From an uncultured Bacilli bacterium (GTDB taxonomy: Bacteria; Bacillota_I; Bacilli_A; RF39; UBA660): DNA of 43,505 bases. The notes below the pieces were generated by a model. The model searched no databases, was not told where the DNA came from, and saw only the letters and a program-made list of their open reading frames with translations. The stretch is from assembly GCA_944351765.1 (NCBI GenBank), contig CALVPR010000010.1, forward strand, positions 1 to 43,505, given 5' to 3'. This document shows, piece after piece, positions 8,420 through 17,576 of the stretch (the first letter of the stretch is position 1; each line of letters starts with the position of its first letter). The position numbers and the translations under genes were made by a program.

Positions 8420-9781
8420 ATGAAAAAAGATACTTTCTATAAAATAGTCTTATCATTATTTGTAATTATAGTAATTAGTTTATTTATAAATTATAAATTA
8501 TATTTAATTTTTAATAAATATATTTGGTTTATAGCAATAATTATGTTATTTGGGGGTGGCATTTATTTTAGTTACAAATTAAATTTTTTACAACTTAAAA
8601 TATTTAAAATAATAAAATATTTATTTAAAAATAAAAACAGCAAAGGGGATATTAGTACATTTGAATCAGTATCAATGACACTTGCTGCTCAAATAGGAGT
8701 AGGATCTATTGCTGGAGTATCACTTGCTATCTATTTAGGTGGACCTGGTACTATATTTTGGATGTGGATAAGTGGGATTATAACTTCAATTAATAGTTAT
8801 GCTGAAAGTGTTTTAGGAGTTCTTTTTCAAGAAAAAGATTATAATAAAGTATATAAAGGAGGCCCATCATATTATATAAAGAAAGGACTAGGTAGTAGTA
8901 AACTAGCATATTTATATGCATTTTTAATAATAATTTCATATATAGTAGGATTTATTACTATACAGTCTAATACTATTGTAAATGTTACAAGTACATATAT
9001 AGATAAATATCTTGTTTTAATAATATTAGCTATTATAAGTGGATATATTATATTTAAAGATGTAAAAAGTATTGCTAAATTTTCTTCAATTATTGTACCA
9101 ATTATGGGACTTATTTATTTAATTATAGGAGTATTAATTGTTTACAACAATATTGATAAAGTAGGAAGTATGTTATCATTAATAGTTAATTCAGCTTTTA
9201 ATATAAAGTCAGGACTTATTGGCTTTATAACACCGATTATTATAGGTATTCAAAGAGGAATTTTCGCATGTGAAAGTGGAATAGGTACTGCTGCAATAGC
9301 ATCTTCTACAACTAATGAAAAGCCCCAAAAAGAAGGATATATTCAAACTTTAGGAGTTTATTTTACTATATTAGTAATATGTACAATAACAGCTTTTATT
9401 ATATTACTTAGTGATTATCAATCATTAAATATAATTAATCCTAATGGGATTGAAATAACAACACATGCTTTTAATTATCATTTAGGAAGTATTGGTAAAT
9501 ATATATTATCTATAGTCACAATATTATTTGCATATTCAACAATCATATCTGGCTATTATTATGGAGAATCTAGTTTAAAATTTTTAATTAATAACTGTTC
9601 GAAATTATTTTTATTTATCTTTAAAGTTTTAACAATAGTTTTACTATTTATTGGGGGACTGATTACCCCTTCAATTATTTGGAATATAGTTGACTCTTTT
9701 GTAGCATTTCTCGCTATTATTAATATTTATAGTATTTATAAACTTTTTAAATATGTAATAAAAGAATATAAAAATACTTAA
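8420..9781 (+). CDS. AGCS-family amino acid:cation symporter (alanine/glycine type)
   Basis: A polytopic transporter with about eleven hydrophobic segments. Family signatures are visible: LAAQIGVGSIAGVSLAI and GGPGTIFWMW in the N-terminal half, GGPSYYIKKGL, then QRGIFACESGIGTAAIA in the middle. It imports small neutral amino acids with Na+ or H+. At 453 residues it has normal family length. ATG follows TTAGGTGATATA. It diverges from the coat gene. Confidence 0.9.
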   Translation: MKKDTFYKIVLSLFVIIVISLFINYKLYLIFNKYIWFIAIIMLFGGGIYFSYKLNFLQLKIFKIIKYLFKNKNSKGDISTFESVSMTLAAQIGVGSIAGVSLAIYLGGPGTIFWMWISGIITSINSYAESVLGVLFQEKDYNKVYKGGPSYYIKKGLGSSKLAYLYAFLIIISYIVGFITIQSNTIVNVTSTYIDKYLVLIILAIISGYIIFKDVKSIAKFSSIIVPIMGLIYLIIGVLIVYNNIDKVGSMLSLIVNSAFNIKSGLIGFITPIIIGIQRGIFACESGIGTAAIASSTTNEKPQKEGYIQTLGVYFTILVICTITAFIILLSDYQSLNIINPNGIEITTHAFNYHLGSIGKYILSIVTILFAYSTIISGYYYGESSLKFLINNCSKLFLFIFKVLTIVLLFIGGLITPSIIWNIVDSFVAFLAIINIYSIYKLFKYVIKEYKNT

Positions 9782-9810
9782 AATATGATAAAATAAAAGA
9801 GAGGTGAATT

Positions 9811-10539
9811 ATGAAAACAGTATTAGTAACAGGAGCTAGTAGGGGGCTTGGAAGAAGTATTATTATAAAATTTGCAGAAAATAATTATAATGTAGTAATA
9901 AACTACAATAACAGTAAAAAAGAAGCATTAGAATTAGAAAGATATATTAAAGATAATTATCAAGTAGAGGTTCTTACAATTAAGGCAGATGTCGGAAATG
10001 AAATAGAAGTAAAAAACATGTTTAACGAAATAATTAATAAGTTTAACAGCATTGATATAGTAGTTAATAATGCTGGTATTGCTATTGATACTATATTTGA
10101 GGATAAAACGGTAGATAATTTCCATAAAATATTAGATACTAATTTAATAGGAACATTTTTAGTTAGTAAGTATGCTAGTAAATATATGTTAGAAAAAAAA
10201 TATGGAAATATTATAAACATTAGTTCTACTAATGGTATAGATACATATTATCCATATAGTATGGATTATGATGCTTCAAAAGCAGGAATAATTTCATTAA
10301 CGAAAAATTTATCAAAAGAATTGTCACCATACATAAGAGTAAATTGCATTTGTCCGGGATGGATTATAACTGATATGAGCAATAGTTTAGATAAAGAATA
10401 TATGAATAGGGAAATGACAAAAATTAATTTAAAAAGATTTGCAGATCCAATGGAAATTGCTAATGTTGTATATTTCATAGCAAGTGATGATGCTAGTTAT
10501 GTAAATGGTTCTATAATATCAGTAGATGGTGGAAAATAA
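9811..10539 (+). CDS. Short-chain dehydrogenase/reductase, FabG-like
   Basis: NAD(P)-dependent oxidoreductase with the cofactor loop TGASRGLGRS (residues 7-16), NNAG, active-site Ser in INISSTNG, the YxxxK pair (YDASK) and the C-terminal VNGSIISVDGG typical of FabG. There are no other fatty acid synthesis genes nearby, so it may be a general reductase and not the essential 3-oxoacyl-ACP reductase. ATG follows GAGAGGTGAATT; a TGATAAAAT extended -10 box lies just upstream. Confidence 0.88.
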   Translation: MKTVLVTGASRGLGRSIIIKFAENNYNVVINYNNSKKEALELERYIKDNYQVEVLTIKADVGNEIEVKNMFNEIINKFNSIDIVVNNAGIAIDTIFEDKTVDNFHKILDTNLIGTFLVSKYASKYMLEKKYGNIINISSTNGIDTYYPYSMDYDASKAGIISLTKNLSKELSPYIRVNCICPGWIITDMSNSLDKEYMNREMTKINLKRFADPMEIANVVYFIASDDASYVNGSIISVDGGK

Positions 10540-10568
10540 TTGACAAAATAGTATTATGTTTATATAAT
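10540..10568 (+). promoter_or_regulatory. Strong sigma-A promoter
   Basis: TTGACA (10540-10545), 17 bases, TATAAT (10563-10568), directly after the reductase stop codon. It drives the unknown gene at 10590. Confidence 0.85.
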
Positions 10569-10589
10569 ACACAACATGGAGGTAATATT

Positions 10590-11057
10590 ATGGATATTAA
10601 AAATTTATCTATCGAAGAATTGAAAAACTGCATTATTTCAAGAAAAATTATTTTATCTAATGGTGAAGAAAGAAAATTTGATTTAATTGATTTTTATTTG
10701 ATGTCTGAAAAAAAGCCTACATCATTTTTAAGAATGGTAAAGCAGACAACTGATTATTCAGAATTTGTTAGAATTAAAAAGTTTTTTGAAAGATTCTTTG
10801 TTAAAAGACAAGGTTCATTTAAGTTTATTGCGATTGATGATTTATTAAAAATTAGATATAATTATAAAAATTATGAATTGTGTGAACAGGAAAAAGAAAA
10901 GATAGTTTCTTTTCTCGTTAATAACAATATTCCCATAAATGAAGCTACATATTTTTGCGCTGCTAAAAAGTATATTGATGGTGATATTGATATTAATCGT
11001 TCATATAAAGATGAAATAATAGAACCAAAAAAGAAGACAAGAATTAAAAAAATGTAA
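10590..11057 (+). CDS. Hypothetical protein (155 aa)
   Basis: I do not recognise it. It is a soluble, mostly helical, basic protein with a lysine/arginine-rich tail (KKKTRIKKM), no signal peptide and no membrane segment. ATG follows CATGGAGG. It has its own consensus promoter and a palindromic terminator, so it is a single-gene unit expressed in growth. Confidence 0.8.
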   Translation: MDIKNLSIEELKNCIISRKIILSNGEERKFDLIDFYLMSEKKPTSFLRMVKQTTDYSEFVRIKKFFERFFVKRQGSFKFIAIDDLLKIRYNYKNYELCEQEKEKIVSFLVNNNIPINEATYFCAAKKYIDGDIDINRSYKDEIIEPKKKTRIKKM

Positions 11058-11072
11058 AAAGTATGTAAAGAA

Positions 11073-11095
11073 ATCACTATATAGTGATATTTTTA
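11073..11095 (+). terminator. Terminator of the 155-aa gene
   Basis: The perfect 16-base palindrome ATCACTATATAGTGAT is followed by ATTTTT. Confidence 0.75.
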
Positions 11096-11181
11096 AATAG
11101 AAATTCTATCTGGAAATAATATGAGTGCTTAAATATAAGTTTAATTGAAACAATATAAAAGCAATAGACATAGAAATTATC

Positions 11182-11236
11182 GTTAAAATTTATTTTGACT
11201 TTGTTCCTTGATAATATTTTAATATAATGTTATAAT
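11182..11236 (+). promoter_or_regulatory. uppP promoter with upstream palindrome
   Basis: An 18-base near-palindrome GTTAAAATTTATTTTGAC (11182-11199), eight bases, then TTGATA (11208-11213), 17 bases and TATAAT (11231-11236). The same palindrome and the following TTTGTTCC-like bases occur ahead of the metallophosphoesterase promoter at 43402-43457, pointing to a shared regulator. Confidence 0.65.
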
Positions 11237-11259
11237 TTATAAGAGTAAGGAGAATGATT

Positions 11260-12078
11260 ATGAGTATATTTGAAAGTATTATTTTAGGAATTGTGCAAGG
11301 AGTTGGAGAATTTTTACCAATTAGTTCATCAGCACATTTAATTTTAATTAGATTTTTGTTTGGATTCCAAGCAATGGATCCAACTTTTGAAAAGGCATTT
11401 GATGTTGCTCTTCATTTTGGAACATTGATTGCAGTATTATTTGTGTTTTGGGAAGATTGGTTAAAACTATGTAAAGGTGCAATAGATTATACCTTAAAGA
11501 AAAAAGAAAACTTTGAAGGAAAAATGTTTTGGTATTTAGTGGCTGCTACTATACCAGGTGCTATTATTGGATTTACTTGTGAAGATATAATTGATAGTGT
11601 AGTTAGAGGTAATGTATTAATAATAGCTTTATTATTAGCAATAATGGGTGTGTTTATTTTCCTAGGAGACAAATGGGCAGAAAACCATTATCGAATAGAA
11701 ACTGATTATAAACACATGACTTTTAAACAAACATTTTTAATTGGTATGTCACAAGCTCTTGCAATAATTCCAGGATTTTCTAGAAGTGGTACAACTATAC
11801 TTACAGCTAGACTTATGGGTGTATCAAGAGAAGCTGCTGCTAAATTTACATTTCTATTATCAACACCAATTATATTTGGAGCAGCTATTCTAAAGGTAAA
11901 AGACTTATTTATTAGCTTTAATGCTTCAGTAATTGTAGGAATTATTACTTCGGCAATCGTGGGTGTTTTAAGTATCAAATTTTTACTTAAATACATTAAG
12001 AAAAATGATTTTTCAATATTTGCCTATTATAGAGTAATAATAGCTATTATAGTAATTATTAAGTTAATATTGGTATAA
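11260..12078 (+). CDS. uppP: Undecaprenyl-diphosphatase UppP/BacA
   Basis: Integral membrane phosphatase that recycles undecaprenyl pyrophosphate to the monophosphate carrier for wall synthesis; extra copies give bacitracin resistance. Signature motifs are GEFLPISSSAHLIL (with the E..E catalytic region at residues 14-18) and PGFSRSGTTI. About eight membrane segments; 272 residues is normal. ATG 11260 is best placed for AAGGAGA (11247-11253), better than the ATG at 11254. Confidence 0.96.
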   Translation: MSIFESIILGIVQGVGEFLPISSSAHLILIRFLFGFQAMDPTFEKAFDVALHFGTLIAVLFVFWEDWLKLCKGAIDYTLKKKENFEGKMFWYLVAATIPGAIIGFTCEDIIDSVVRGNVLIIALLLAIMGVFIFLGDKWAENHYRIETDYKHMTFKQTFLIGMSQALAIIPGFSRSGTTILTARLMGVSREAAAKFTFLLSTPIIFGAAILKVKDLFISFNASVIVGIITSAIVGVLSIKFLLKYIKKNDFSIFAYYRVIIAIIVIIKLILV

Positions 12079-12103
12079 AAGATAATTTTATTATCTTTTT
12101 TTC
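12077..12103 (+). terminator. Terminator of uppP
   Basis: AAAAGATAAT and ATTATCTTTT form a 10-bp stem with a three-base loop, followed by T residues; it starts at the stop codon. Confidence 0.8.
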
Positions 12104-12118
12104 TTGAATAAAAATATG

Positions 12119-12127
12119 TGGTATAAT
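12119..12127 (+). promoter_or_regulatory. Extended -10 promoter for the ABC exporter operon
   Basis: TGGTATAAT; no clear -35 at the right distance, as is common for extended -10 promoters. Confidence 0.55.
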
Positions 12128-12151
12128 ATAATTAATATGGAGGAAATAGTT

Positions 12152-13051
12152 ATGTTAAAAGTAGAAAATGTTAGTAAATATTATGGAACATTAAAAGCAG
12201 TAGATAATCTTAGTTTTGAAGTTAATGATGGAGAAATATTTGGTTTATTAGGCCTCAATGGAGCAGGTAAAACAACAACATTTAGAATGATTATGTGTTT
12301 AATTGATGATTATACTGGGAAAATTACTTTAGACGGTAAAAAGATTGATTATAATGTTACAGATAAAATTGGTTTTTTAACTGAAGAGCGAAGCTTACTT
12401 ACAAAGATGACTGTTATAGAACAAGTTAAGTTTTACGCAGTATTAAAAGGTATGAAAGAAGAAGAAATAGAAAAAAAATTAGATTATTGGTTAGATAGAT
12501 TTGAAGTGAGTGAATATAAAAATAAAAAAATAAAAGAACTATCTAAAGGTAATCAACAGAAAATACAATTTATTTGTGCAATTATTCATGAACCTAAATT
12601 ACTTATATTAGATGAACCATTTTCAGGACTAGACCCAATTAATGTAGAATTATTTAAAAGTATTATATTAGAATTTAAAGAGAAGGGAACTAGTATTATA
12701 TTTTCTTCTCATAGAATGGAACATGTTGAATTATTCTGTGAAAAACTAGTAGTTTTAGTTAAAGGTAGAAGTGTATTATCAGGATATCTTAAAGATATAA
12801 AAGAAGAATATAAAAAGAAAAATGTTATTGTATGTGGTGATATTGATACAAAAAAAATTAAATCTTTAGATGGAGTAATTGAAGTAATAAAAGAAAATGA
12901 TCAATATATAATTAAAATTAAAGATAATAGTTATGTACCTAAATTATTTAAAGAAATATCTAAATATGATAATATAACTAAGTTTGTAGTAGAAGATGCT
13001 TCTTTAAATGAAATATTTATTGAAAAAGTAGGTGAAGCTTATGAAAAATAA
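12152..13051 (+). CDS. ABC transporter ATP-binding protein (YhaQ/NatA-like)
   Basis: Cytoplasmic ATPase with Walker A GLNGAGKTTT, signature LSKGNQQK, Walker B LLILDEP and H-loop SSHRMEH; the C-terminal extension of about 80 residues matches the NatA/YhaQ subgroup. ATG 12152 follows GGAGG at 12139-12143; an in-frame ATG at 12104 lies before the -10 box and is rejected. It overlaps the permease gene by 11 bases, so the two make one exporter. Confidence 0.92.
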   Translation: MLKVENVSKYYGTLKAVDNLSFEVNDGEIFGLLGLNGAGKTTTFRMIMCLIDDYTGKITLDGKKIDYNVTDKIGFLTEERSLLTKMTVIEQVKFYAVLKGMKEEEIEKKLDYWLDRFEVSEYKNKKIKELSKGNQQKIQFICAIIHEPKLLILDEPFSGLDPINVELFKSIILEFKEKGTSIIFSSHRMEHVELFCEKLVVLVKGRSVLSGYLKDIKEEYKKKNVIVCGDIDTKKIKSLDGVIEVIKENDQYIIKIKDNSYVPKLFKEISKYDNITKFVVEDASLNEIFIEKVGEAYEK

Positions 13052-14357
13052 ATTAAAATATTTAACAAAGATTAGTTTAAATAAAAAGATTAAAACTAAA
13101 TGGTTTGTTATTGCTAATGTATGTTTATTGCTTTTAATAGTGGGATTAGTAAATGCTGATAGTATTATTAAGTTCTTTGGGGGAGATTTTAACAAAGTAA
13201 CAGACATATTAGTTATTGATAATACTAATCAGACTGTATATGATGATATTGAAACTTATTATAGTGAATATTCTAAATATGTAGAAGATATGAGTAAAAC
13301 AGAAATTAGTTTATATGAAGATAGTTTAGAAAAAGCAAAAGAAGAAGTAAAAGAAGATGGTAGTATCTTACTTGTTATAAATGAAGATGATACTAATTTT
13401 ATTAATGCAGAACTAATTGTAAATAATGATGTAGATCCAATTATATCACAATTAATTAGTACATCATTAAATACTGTTAAGACTAATATTGCTCTTAAAC
13501 ACTATAATATATCAGAAAGTATGTTAGCAACAATAGATAGTCCGGTTGTAGTAGAAAAAACTAGTTTAGATAATAGTAAAAGTACTGATGAGATGATGGA
13601 TTTAGTTATGGGAGTAGCTTTTCCAATTATGGTATTACCATTTTTTATGCTTACACTATTTTTAGTACAAATGATAGGGGCTGAAATTAATGAAGAAAAA
13701 ACGACTAGAGGAATGGAAATAATTATTTCTAATGTATCTCCTAGAGTTCATTTCTTCTCAAAATTAATTGCCAGTAATTTATTTGTATTAATACAAGGAG
13801 CTTTATTATTTATAGATGTAGCAATTGCTCTTATAGTAAGAATATTTGTTGGAAATGGAAGTTTAAGTAATTTAGCAGGAGATGTAGATATTTCTGGAAT
13901 TATAAAAAGTTTATCAGAAACAGGATTTATTGATAATTTAGTATATATTATTCCAATTACATTAATTTTAATGATTCTTACATTTATTGCTTACTCATTA
14001 GTTGCAGGTATTCTTGCTTCAATGACTACTAATATCGAAGACTTTCAACAAGTACAAGCTCCAATTATTATAGTAAGTTTAGTAGGATATTATCTATCAA
14101 TGATGGCTGCAATGTTTGATGGATCAATTATAATTAGAATATTATCTTATGTACCATTTATATCAGCTTTATTAGCTCCAGCACTATTAGTATTAGGTCA
14201 AATTGGAATTATTGATATATTAATTGCGTTAGTAATATTAATTGGAACTATATATATATTGTTTAAATATGGTCTTAAAATATATAAAGTAGGAATACTT
14301 AATTATTCATCAAATGGGTTATGGAAGAAGATGTTTAAGGCAGTAAAGGAGAAATGA
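13041..14357 (+). CDS. ABC-2 type exporter permease (YhaP/NatB-like)
   Basis: One N-terminal transmembrane helix (about residues 18-38), a large extracytoplasmic domain (about 40-190) and five to six helices in the C-terminal half. The EINEEKTTRGMEIIISN segment is typical of NatB/YhaP permeases. Relatives export Na+ or unknown substrates; the substrate here is unknown. ATG 13041 follows AGGTGAAGCTT, inside the end of the ATPase gene. A GTG at 13032 overlaps that site and is rejected. Confidence 0.9.
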   Translation: MKNKLKYLTKISLNKKIKTKWFVIANVCLLLLIVGLVNADSIIKFFGGDFNKVTDILVIDNTNQTVYDDIETYYSEYSKYVEDMSKTEISLYEDSLEKAKEEVKEDGSILLVINEDDTNFINAELIVNNDVDPIISQLISTSLNTVKTNIALKHYNISESMLATIDSPVVVEKTSLDNSKSTDEMMDLVMGVAFPIMVLPFFMLTLFLVQMIGAEINEEKTTRGMEIIISNVSPRVHFFSKLIASNLFVLIQGALLFIDVAIALIVRIFVGNGSLSNLAGDVDISGIIKSLSETGFIDNLVYIIPITLILMILTFIAYSLVAGILASMTTNIEDFQQVQAPIIIVSLVGYYLSMMAAMFDGSIIIRILSYVPFISALLAPALLVLGQIGIIDILIALVILIGTIYILFKYGLKIYKVGILNYSSNGLWKKMFKAVKEK

Positions 14358-14361
14358 TAAA

Positions 14362-14715
14362 ATGATGAAAAAATTATTATTAGTATTAGTTATATTTTTA
14401 TTTGGTTGTTCTTCTAGTACTTATCAAACAGTTGATGTAGACACTGTTTATAAAGCATCTTTAGAAGATACAAGTATTATTATTTTGGACGTTAGAGAAA
14501 GTGACGAATATTATCAAGGGCATATTAAAAATGCAATAAATATACCAGTAGAAAATATTGAAACAATTGATTTAGATAAAGATAAAACTATTTATGTTTA
14601 TTGTGCTAGTGGTAATAGAAGTAAAACTGCTACTAATAAACTCATAGACATGGGATATACAAATGTTTATGACATGGGTGGTATAGATAATTATCCTTAT
14701 GAGTTAGAACAATAG
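14362..14715 (+). CDS. Rhodanese-domain lipoprotein
   Basis: A lipoprotein signal (residues 1-16, lipobox LFGC) is followed by a single rhodanese domain: [20 protein letters not shown], active-site Cys in YCASGNRS, and a GG near the C-terminus. It should sit on the outer membrane face and carry out sulfur transfer or thiol redox. It starts four bases after the permease stop and is probably in the same operon. Confidence 0.88.
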   Translation: MMKKLLLVLVIFLFGCSSSTYQTVDVDTVYKASLEDTSIIILDVRESDEYYQGHIKNAINIPVENIETIDLDKDKTIYVYCASGNRSKTATNKLIDMGYTNVYDMGGIDNYPYELEQ

Positions 14716-14728
14716 TTTAGGGGGAGTT

Positions 14729-15730
14729 ATGGACAATAGAATAATAACTAACGAAGAATTAGAAGAAGATAAAATTGAAAATATTAGACCTGAAAGATTA
14801 AGTGAATATATAGGACAAACCGAAGTTAAAGAAAATATTGAAGTATTTATAAAGTCTGCTTTAATTAGAGAAGAAGCACTTGATCATGTACTATTGTATG
14901 GACCACCAGGATTAGGTAAAACAACACTTGCTGCAATTATAGCTAACGAACTTGGAAGTAACTTTAAAACTGCAAGTGGCCCTTCAATCGAAAAAAGTGG
15001 TGATCTAGCAGCAATATTATCAACATTAGAACCAAATGATGTTTTATTTATAGATGAAATACATAGAATGCCTAGATTTATTGAAGAAATATTATATCCA
15101 GCAATGGAAGACTTTACATTAGATATAATTATAGGAGGAGAAGGATCTAGTAGAAGTATTAAAATAGATTTGCCACCTTTTACTTTAGTTGGAGCCACAA
15201 CAAGAGCAGGGGACTTATCTTCTCCGTTAAGAGATAGATTTGGTATTATTTCTAAATTAAATTATTATACCGAAGAAGAACTCACAAAGATTGCCAAAAG
15301 AACTTCTAAAGTATTAAATATAGATATTGATGATGAAGCTAGTGTTGAAGTTGCCAAAAGAAGTAGAGGAACTCCTAGAATATGTAATAGGCTTATTAAA
15401 AGAATTAGAGATTTTGCATTAGTAGAAGGTAAAAGTTGTATTGATATAGATATTACTAACAAGGCTTTAACTAAACTTAAAGTAGATAAATTAGGGCTTG
15501 ATGAGACTGATTATCATTTACTTAGAGCAATAATTGAAAAATTTAATGGAGGACCAGTAGGAATAGATGCCCTTGCTAGTTCAATCGGAGAAGAAGCTAC
15601 TACTATTGAAGATGTGTATGAACCATATTTACTTCAAAATGGTTTTTTAAAAAGAACTAATCGAGGAAGAATGGCTACAGAAAAAGCTTATCAACATTTA
15701 GGGATAAAAAGACAAGGAACTTTATTTTAA
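14729..15730 (+). CDS. ruvB: Holliday junction branch migration ATPase RuvB
   Basis: AAA+ motor that drives branch migration with RuvA. Seen: [11 protein letters not shown] near the N-terminus, Walker [10 protein letters not shown], Walker B LFIDEIHR, sensor 1 GATTRAG, arginine finger region LRDRFG, and the C-terminal winged helix ending GIKRQGTLF. 333 residues is normal. ATG follows TAGGGGGAGTT. ruvA is not adjacent in the window. ruvB next to TIGR04086 and DUF421 genes matches B. subtilis gene order. Confidence 0.98.
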   Translation: MDNRIITNEELEEDKIENIRPERLSEYIGQTEVKENIEVFIKSALIREEALDHVLLYGPPGLGKTTLAAIIANELGSNFKTASGPSIEKSGDLAAILSTLEPNDVLFIDEIHRMPRFIEEILYPAMEDFTLDIIIGGEGSSRSIKIDLPPFTLVGATTRAGDLSSPLRDRFGIISKLNYYTEEELTKIAKRTSKVLNIDIDDEASVEVAKRSRGTPRICNRLIKRIRDFALVEGKSCIDIDITNKALTKLKVDKLGLDETDYHLLRAIIEKFNGGPVGIDALASSIGEEATTIEDVYEPYLLQNGFLKRTNRGRMATEKAYQHLGIKRQGTLF

Positions 15731-15731
15731 A

Positions 15732-16088
15732 TTAGCTCCTTTTTTTATTTATTCCAATCATACTTCCAAAAGTAGAAGATCCTACAATTATTAAAAAATA
15801 AATAACAGATTTTATATCAAAATCACGTATAACAATCAAATTAATAATAATTAACAATAATATAAAAATTACACTATATTTTATTCCTTCAAGATATCCT
15901 TTTTTATTAGATTTTTTACCTAATAGAAAGGCTCCTACAAATATTGATACAATAACAATTATTAATTTTAATGTATTAGTAATATTACTATTTAATAAAT
16001 TAAAATAATTAAGTAATGTAATTATAAAAGTTCCAACAATAATAATCCCTAATGTGTAAGCATAACTAATTAAATATTTTTTTATCAT
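15732..16088 (-). CDS. yrzE: TIGR04086-family small membrane protein (YrzE-like)
   Basis: A 118-residue protein with four predicted membrane helices and the family's short charged loop (LGKKSNKKGYLEGIKYS), ending in a basic tail. Function unknown. ATG 16088 on the minus strand follows AGGTGATTTTAAT; the longer reading from 16145 has no ribosome site. The assignment rests on topology and on its position between ruvB and a DUF421 gene, as in B. subtilis. Confidence 0.78.
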   Translation of the reverse strand: MIKKYLISYAYTLGIIIVGTFIITLLNYFNLLNSNITNTLKLIIVIVSIFVGAFLLGKKSNKKGYLEGIKYSVIFILLLIIINLIVIRDFDIKSVIYFLIIVGSSTFGSMIGINKKRS

Positions 16089-16164
16089 ATTAAAATCACC
16101 TAATAATTTATATGATATTGTATAAAAAAATAGAATATGTATCATAATTAAATAGGTGATAAAA

Positions 16165-16806
16165 ATGGAATATATAGTTATTTTACTTAGAACAGTAATA
16201 TTTTATTTCTTTATTTTACTATTATATAGAATTATGGGTAAAAGAGAAGTTGGCCAACTTGGAATTATTGATTTAATAGTATCAATCTTAATTGCAGATT
16301 TAGTAGTTATTAGTATTGAAAACTATAATAAATCAATGTTATATACATTAATACCTATTAGTATATTAGCAACACTTCAATTAATATTAGCATTTATTTC
16401 TCTTAAAAAGCCAAAAATCAGAAATTTTTTAGATGGAAATCCTTCAGTTATAATAAAAGATGGAAAAATAAATTATAAAGAAATGGTAAAACAAAAATAT
16501 AATTTAGATGATTTACTAGTTCAAATAAGAGAAAAAGGTTATAGAAATATTGAAGAGATTGAATATGCAATACTTGAAAACAATGGGACATTATCCGTAT
16601 TTAATTATGCCAAAGAAAAAACACCATTACCCCTTCCTTTAATACTTGATAGTAGTATTCAAACAGATACACTAAAACATTTAAAAAAAGATGAAAAATG
16701 GGTTTATAATTTACTACAAAAGAAAAATATTAATATAAATGAAGTATTTTATGCGTTTTATAAAGATAAAAATATATTTATAATAAAAACTAGTGATTTA
16801 GTATAA
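16165..16806 (+). CDS. yrbG: DUF421 membrane protein (YetF/YrbG family)
   Basis: Three N-terminal membrane helices (including YRIMGKREVGQLGIIDLIVSI, the family hallmark) and a C-terminal cytoplasmic DUF421 domain (PSVIIKDGKI, LDDLLVQIREKG, NNGTLSVF). Relatives include spore-associated proteins of unknown function. ATG 16165 follows AGGTGATAAA; the upstream GTG overlaps the ribosome site. Divergent from yrzE. Confidence 0.92.
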   Translation: MEYIVILLRTVIFYFFILLLYRIMGKREVGQLGIIDLIVSILIADLVVISIENYNKSMLYTLIPISILATLQLILAFISLKKPKIRNFLDGNPSVIIKDGKINYKEMVKQKYNLDDLLVQIREKGYRNIEEIEYAILENNGTLSVFNYAKEKTPLPLPLILDSSIQTDTLKHLKKDEKWVYNLLQKKNININEVFYAFYKDKNIFIIKTSDLV

Positions 16807-16813
16807 TTTTGGT

Positions 16814-16841
16814 ACTTTTTTTCTAGTGTTGTCATAGATTA
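16814..16841 (+). promoter_or_regulatory. Candidate sigma-K-type promoter for cotE
   Basis: AC at 16814-16815, 17 bases, CATAGATTA at 16833-16841 (CATANNNTA). The start point would fall close to the GAGGGGTG ribosome site (16846-16853), giving a very short leader. The B. subtilis cotE gene has mother-cell promoters too. Confidence 0.5.
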
Positions 16842-16859
16842 TTGTGAGGGGTGATACAC

Positions 16860-16987
16860 TTGGCAACATTTAAAGAAATAGTTACAAAAGCAGTTGTAGG
16901 TAAGGGGAAAAAGTATTATAAAAATACTTATACTATAAATACTGAAAATACACCTACTACTGTATTAGGGTGTTGGGTAATAAATCA
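16860..16987 (+). pseudogene. cotE: cotE 5' part, interrupted by element 2
   Basis: TTG 16860, six bases after GAGGGGTG, opens a frame matching the N-terminus of the CotE coat morphogenetic protein: FKEIVTKAVVGKGKKY, then TVLGCWVINH. CotE assembles the outer spore coat in the mother cell. After codon 42 (Asn) and the CA core the frame enters element 2 and stops at 17013-17015, so the present product would be a useless 51-residue peptide. Joining at the core to 24117-24530 restores a 179-residue protein with no lost or added codon. Confidence 0.93.
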
Positions 16988-17009
16988 TCACTTGGTCATT
17001 GGTGATAAC
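16986..17009 (+). other. attL of element 2 (core and element-side arm)
   Basis: Core CA at 16986-16987, then a 22-base arm (16988-17009) ending GGTGATAAC. The reverse complement of this arm matches the right-end arm at 24095-24116 at 17 of 22 positions, starting GTTATCACCAA. The host half-site lies to the left in cotE. Confidence 0.85.
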
Positions 17010-17258
17010 CATTAATAATCTAGCAAAAATTGATAATGTTATTTCTGATTTTTATATAATAACTATAAATTATTGGCAGTAATTAAGTTAAATAAAAAAA
17101 TTATTTTGTATAAGTAATAGTGGCAAGAAATAGTAAATATTAAAAATATATCTAACTTCATTAGGATAAAAAATAGCAAAAATCATCTTTTAAAAAATTA
17201 AATATTAATTATTATTTTGGAAAATAATGTCATTTTTTTCTTTTATTATTTTAAAGTA
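17010..17258. other. Noncoding left end of element 2
   Basis: About 250 very AT-rich bases without a credible gene. I see no clear repeat or promoter until TTGACA at 17259. Confidence 0.6.
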
Positions 17259-17287
17259 TTGACACTAAAGTAAAAAAGTATTAAAAT
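17259..17287 (+). promoter_or_regulatory. Sigma-A promoter of the element 2 cargo
   Basis: TTGACA (17259-17264), 17 bases, TAAAAT (17282-17287). The spacer (GTAAAAAAGTAT) and the TTGAAAGG ribosome region that follows resemble those at 2367-2420 ahead of rel. Confidence 0.75.
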
Positions 17288-17320
17288 ATTGAAAAAATAT
17301 TTGAAAGGTGATAATTATTT

Positions 17321-17488
17321 ATGAGTGCTAATGGATTAATATTTAATAATTCTTATATATTAAGTGTTAGAGATAAACATTATACTAACATAGATTATTC
17401 ATGCTCATTTCTTTCTTTAAATAATATTATTAAAATTGGAGACTACAGAGTTTATAAATTTTGTCGCCAATTTTTTTATATTTTTTAG
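17321..17488 (+). CDS. Short ORF, possible leader peptide (55 aa)
   Basis: ATG lies ten bases after AAAGGTG, downstream of a consensus promoter. The product is basic and Asn-rich (six Asn, including NN pairs at residues 9-10 and 34-35), has no hydrophobic signal, and is not a family I know. Its last third overlaps a hairpin and T run (17438-17486), so ribosome movement over it could decide whether that terminator forms. With an asparaginyl-tRNA synthetase in the cargo downstream, Asn-dependent attenuation is possible but unproven. Confidence 0.45.
   Translation: MSANGLIFNNSYILSVRDKHYTNIDYSCSFLSLNNIIKIGDYRVYKFCRQFFYIF
17438..17486 (+). terminator. Candidate attenuator within the leader ORF
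   Basis: GGAGAC (17438-17443) faces GTCGCC (17463-17468) with one mismatch, and an alternative stem pairs 17445-17452 with 17457-17464. T runs follow. Weak to moderate structure. Confidence 0.45.
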
Positions 17489-17576
17489 AGAATGTATGAT
17501 AATATTATTTAAAGAATTTAAAATTTAGAAAATATAACTCAAAAAATATCAATTAATAGAGATAAAGGGTGATTAA

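Noticed and set aside
17013-17256. Possible small RNA or origin in the left end of element 2
   Set aside because: Only AT-rich sequence with no stem, repeat or promoter pattern that stands out.
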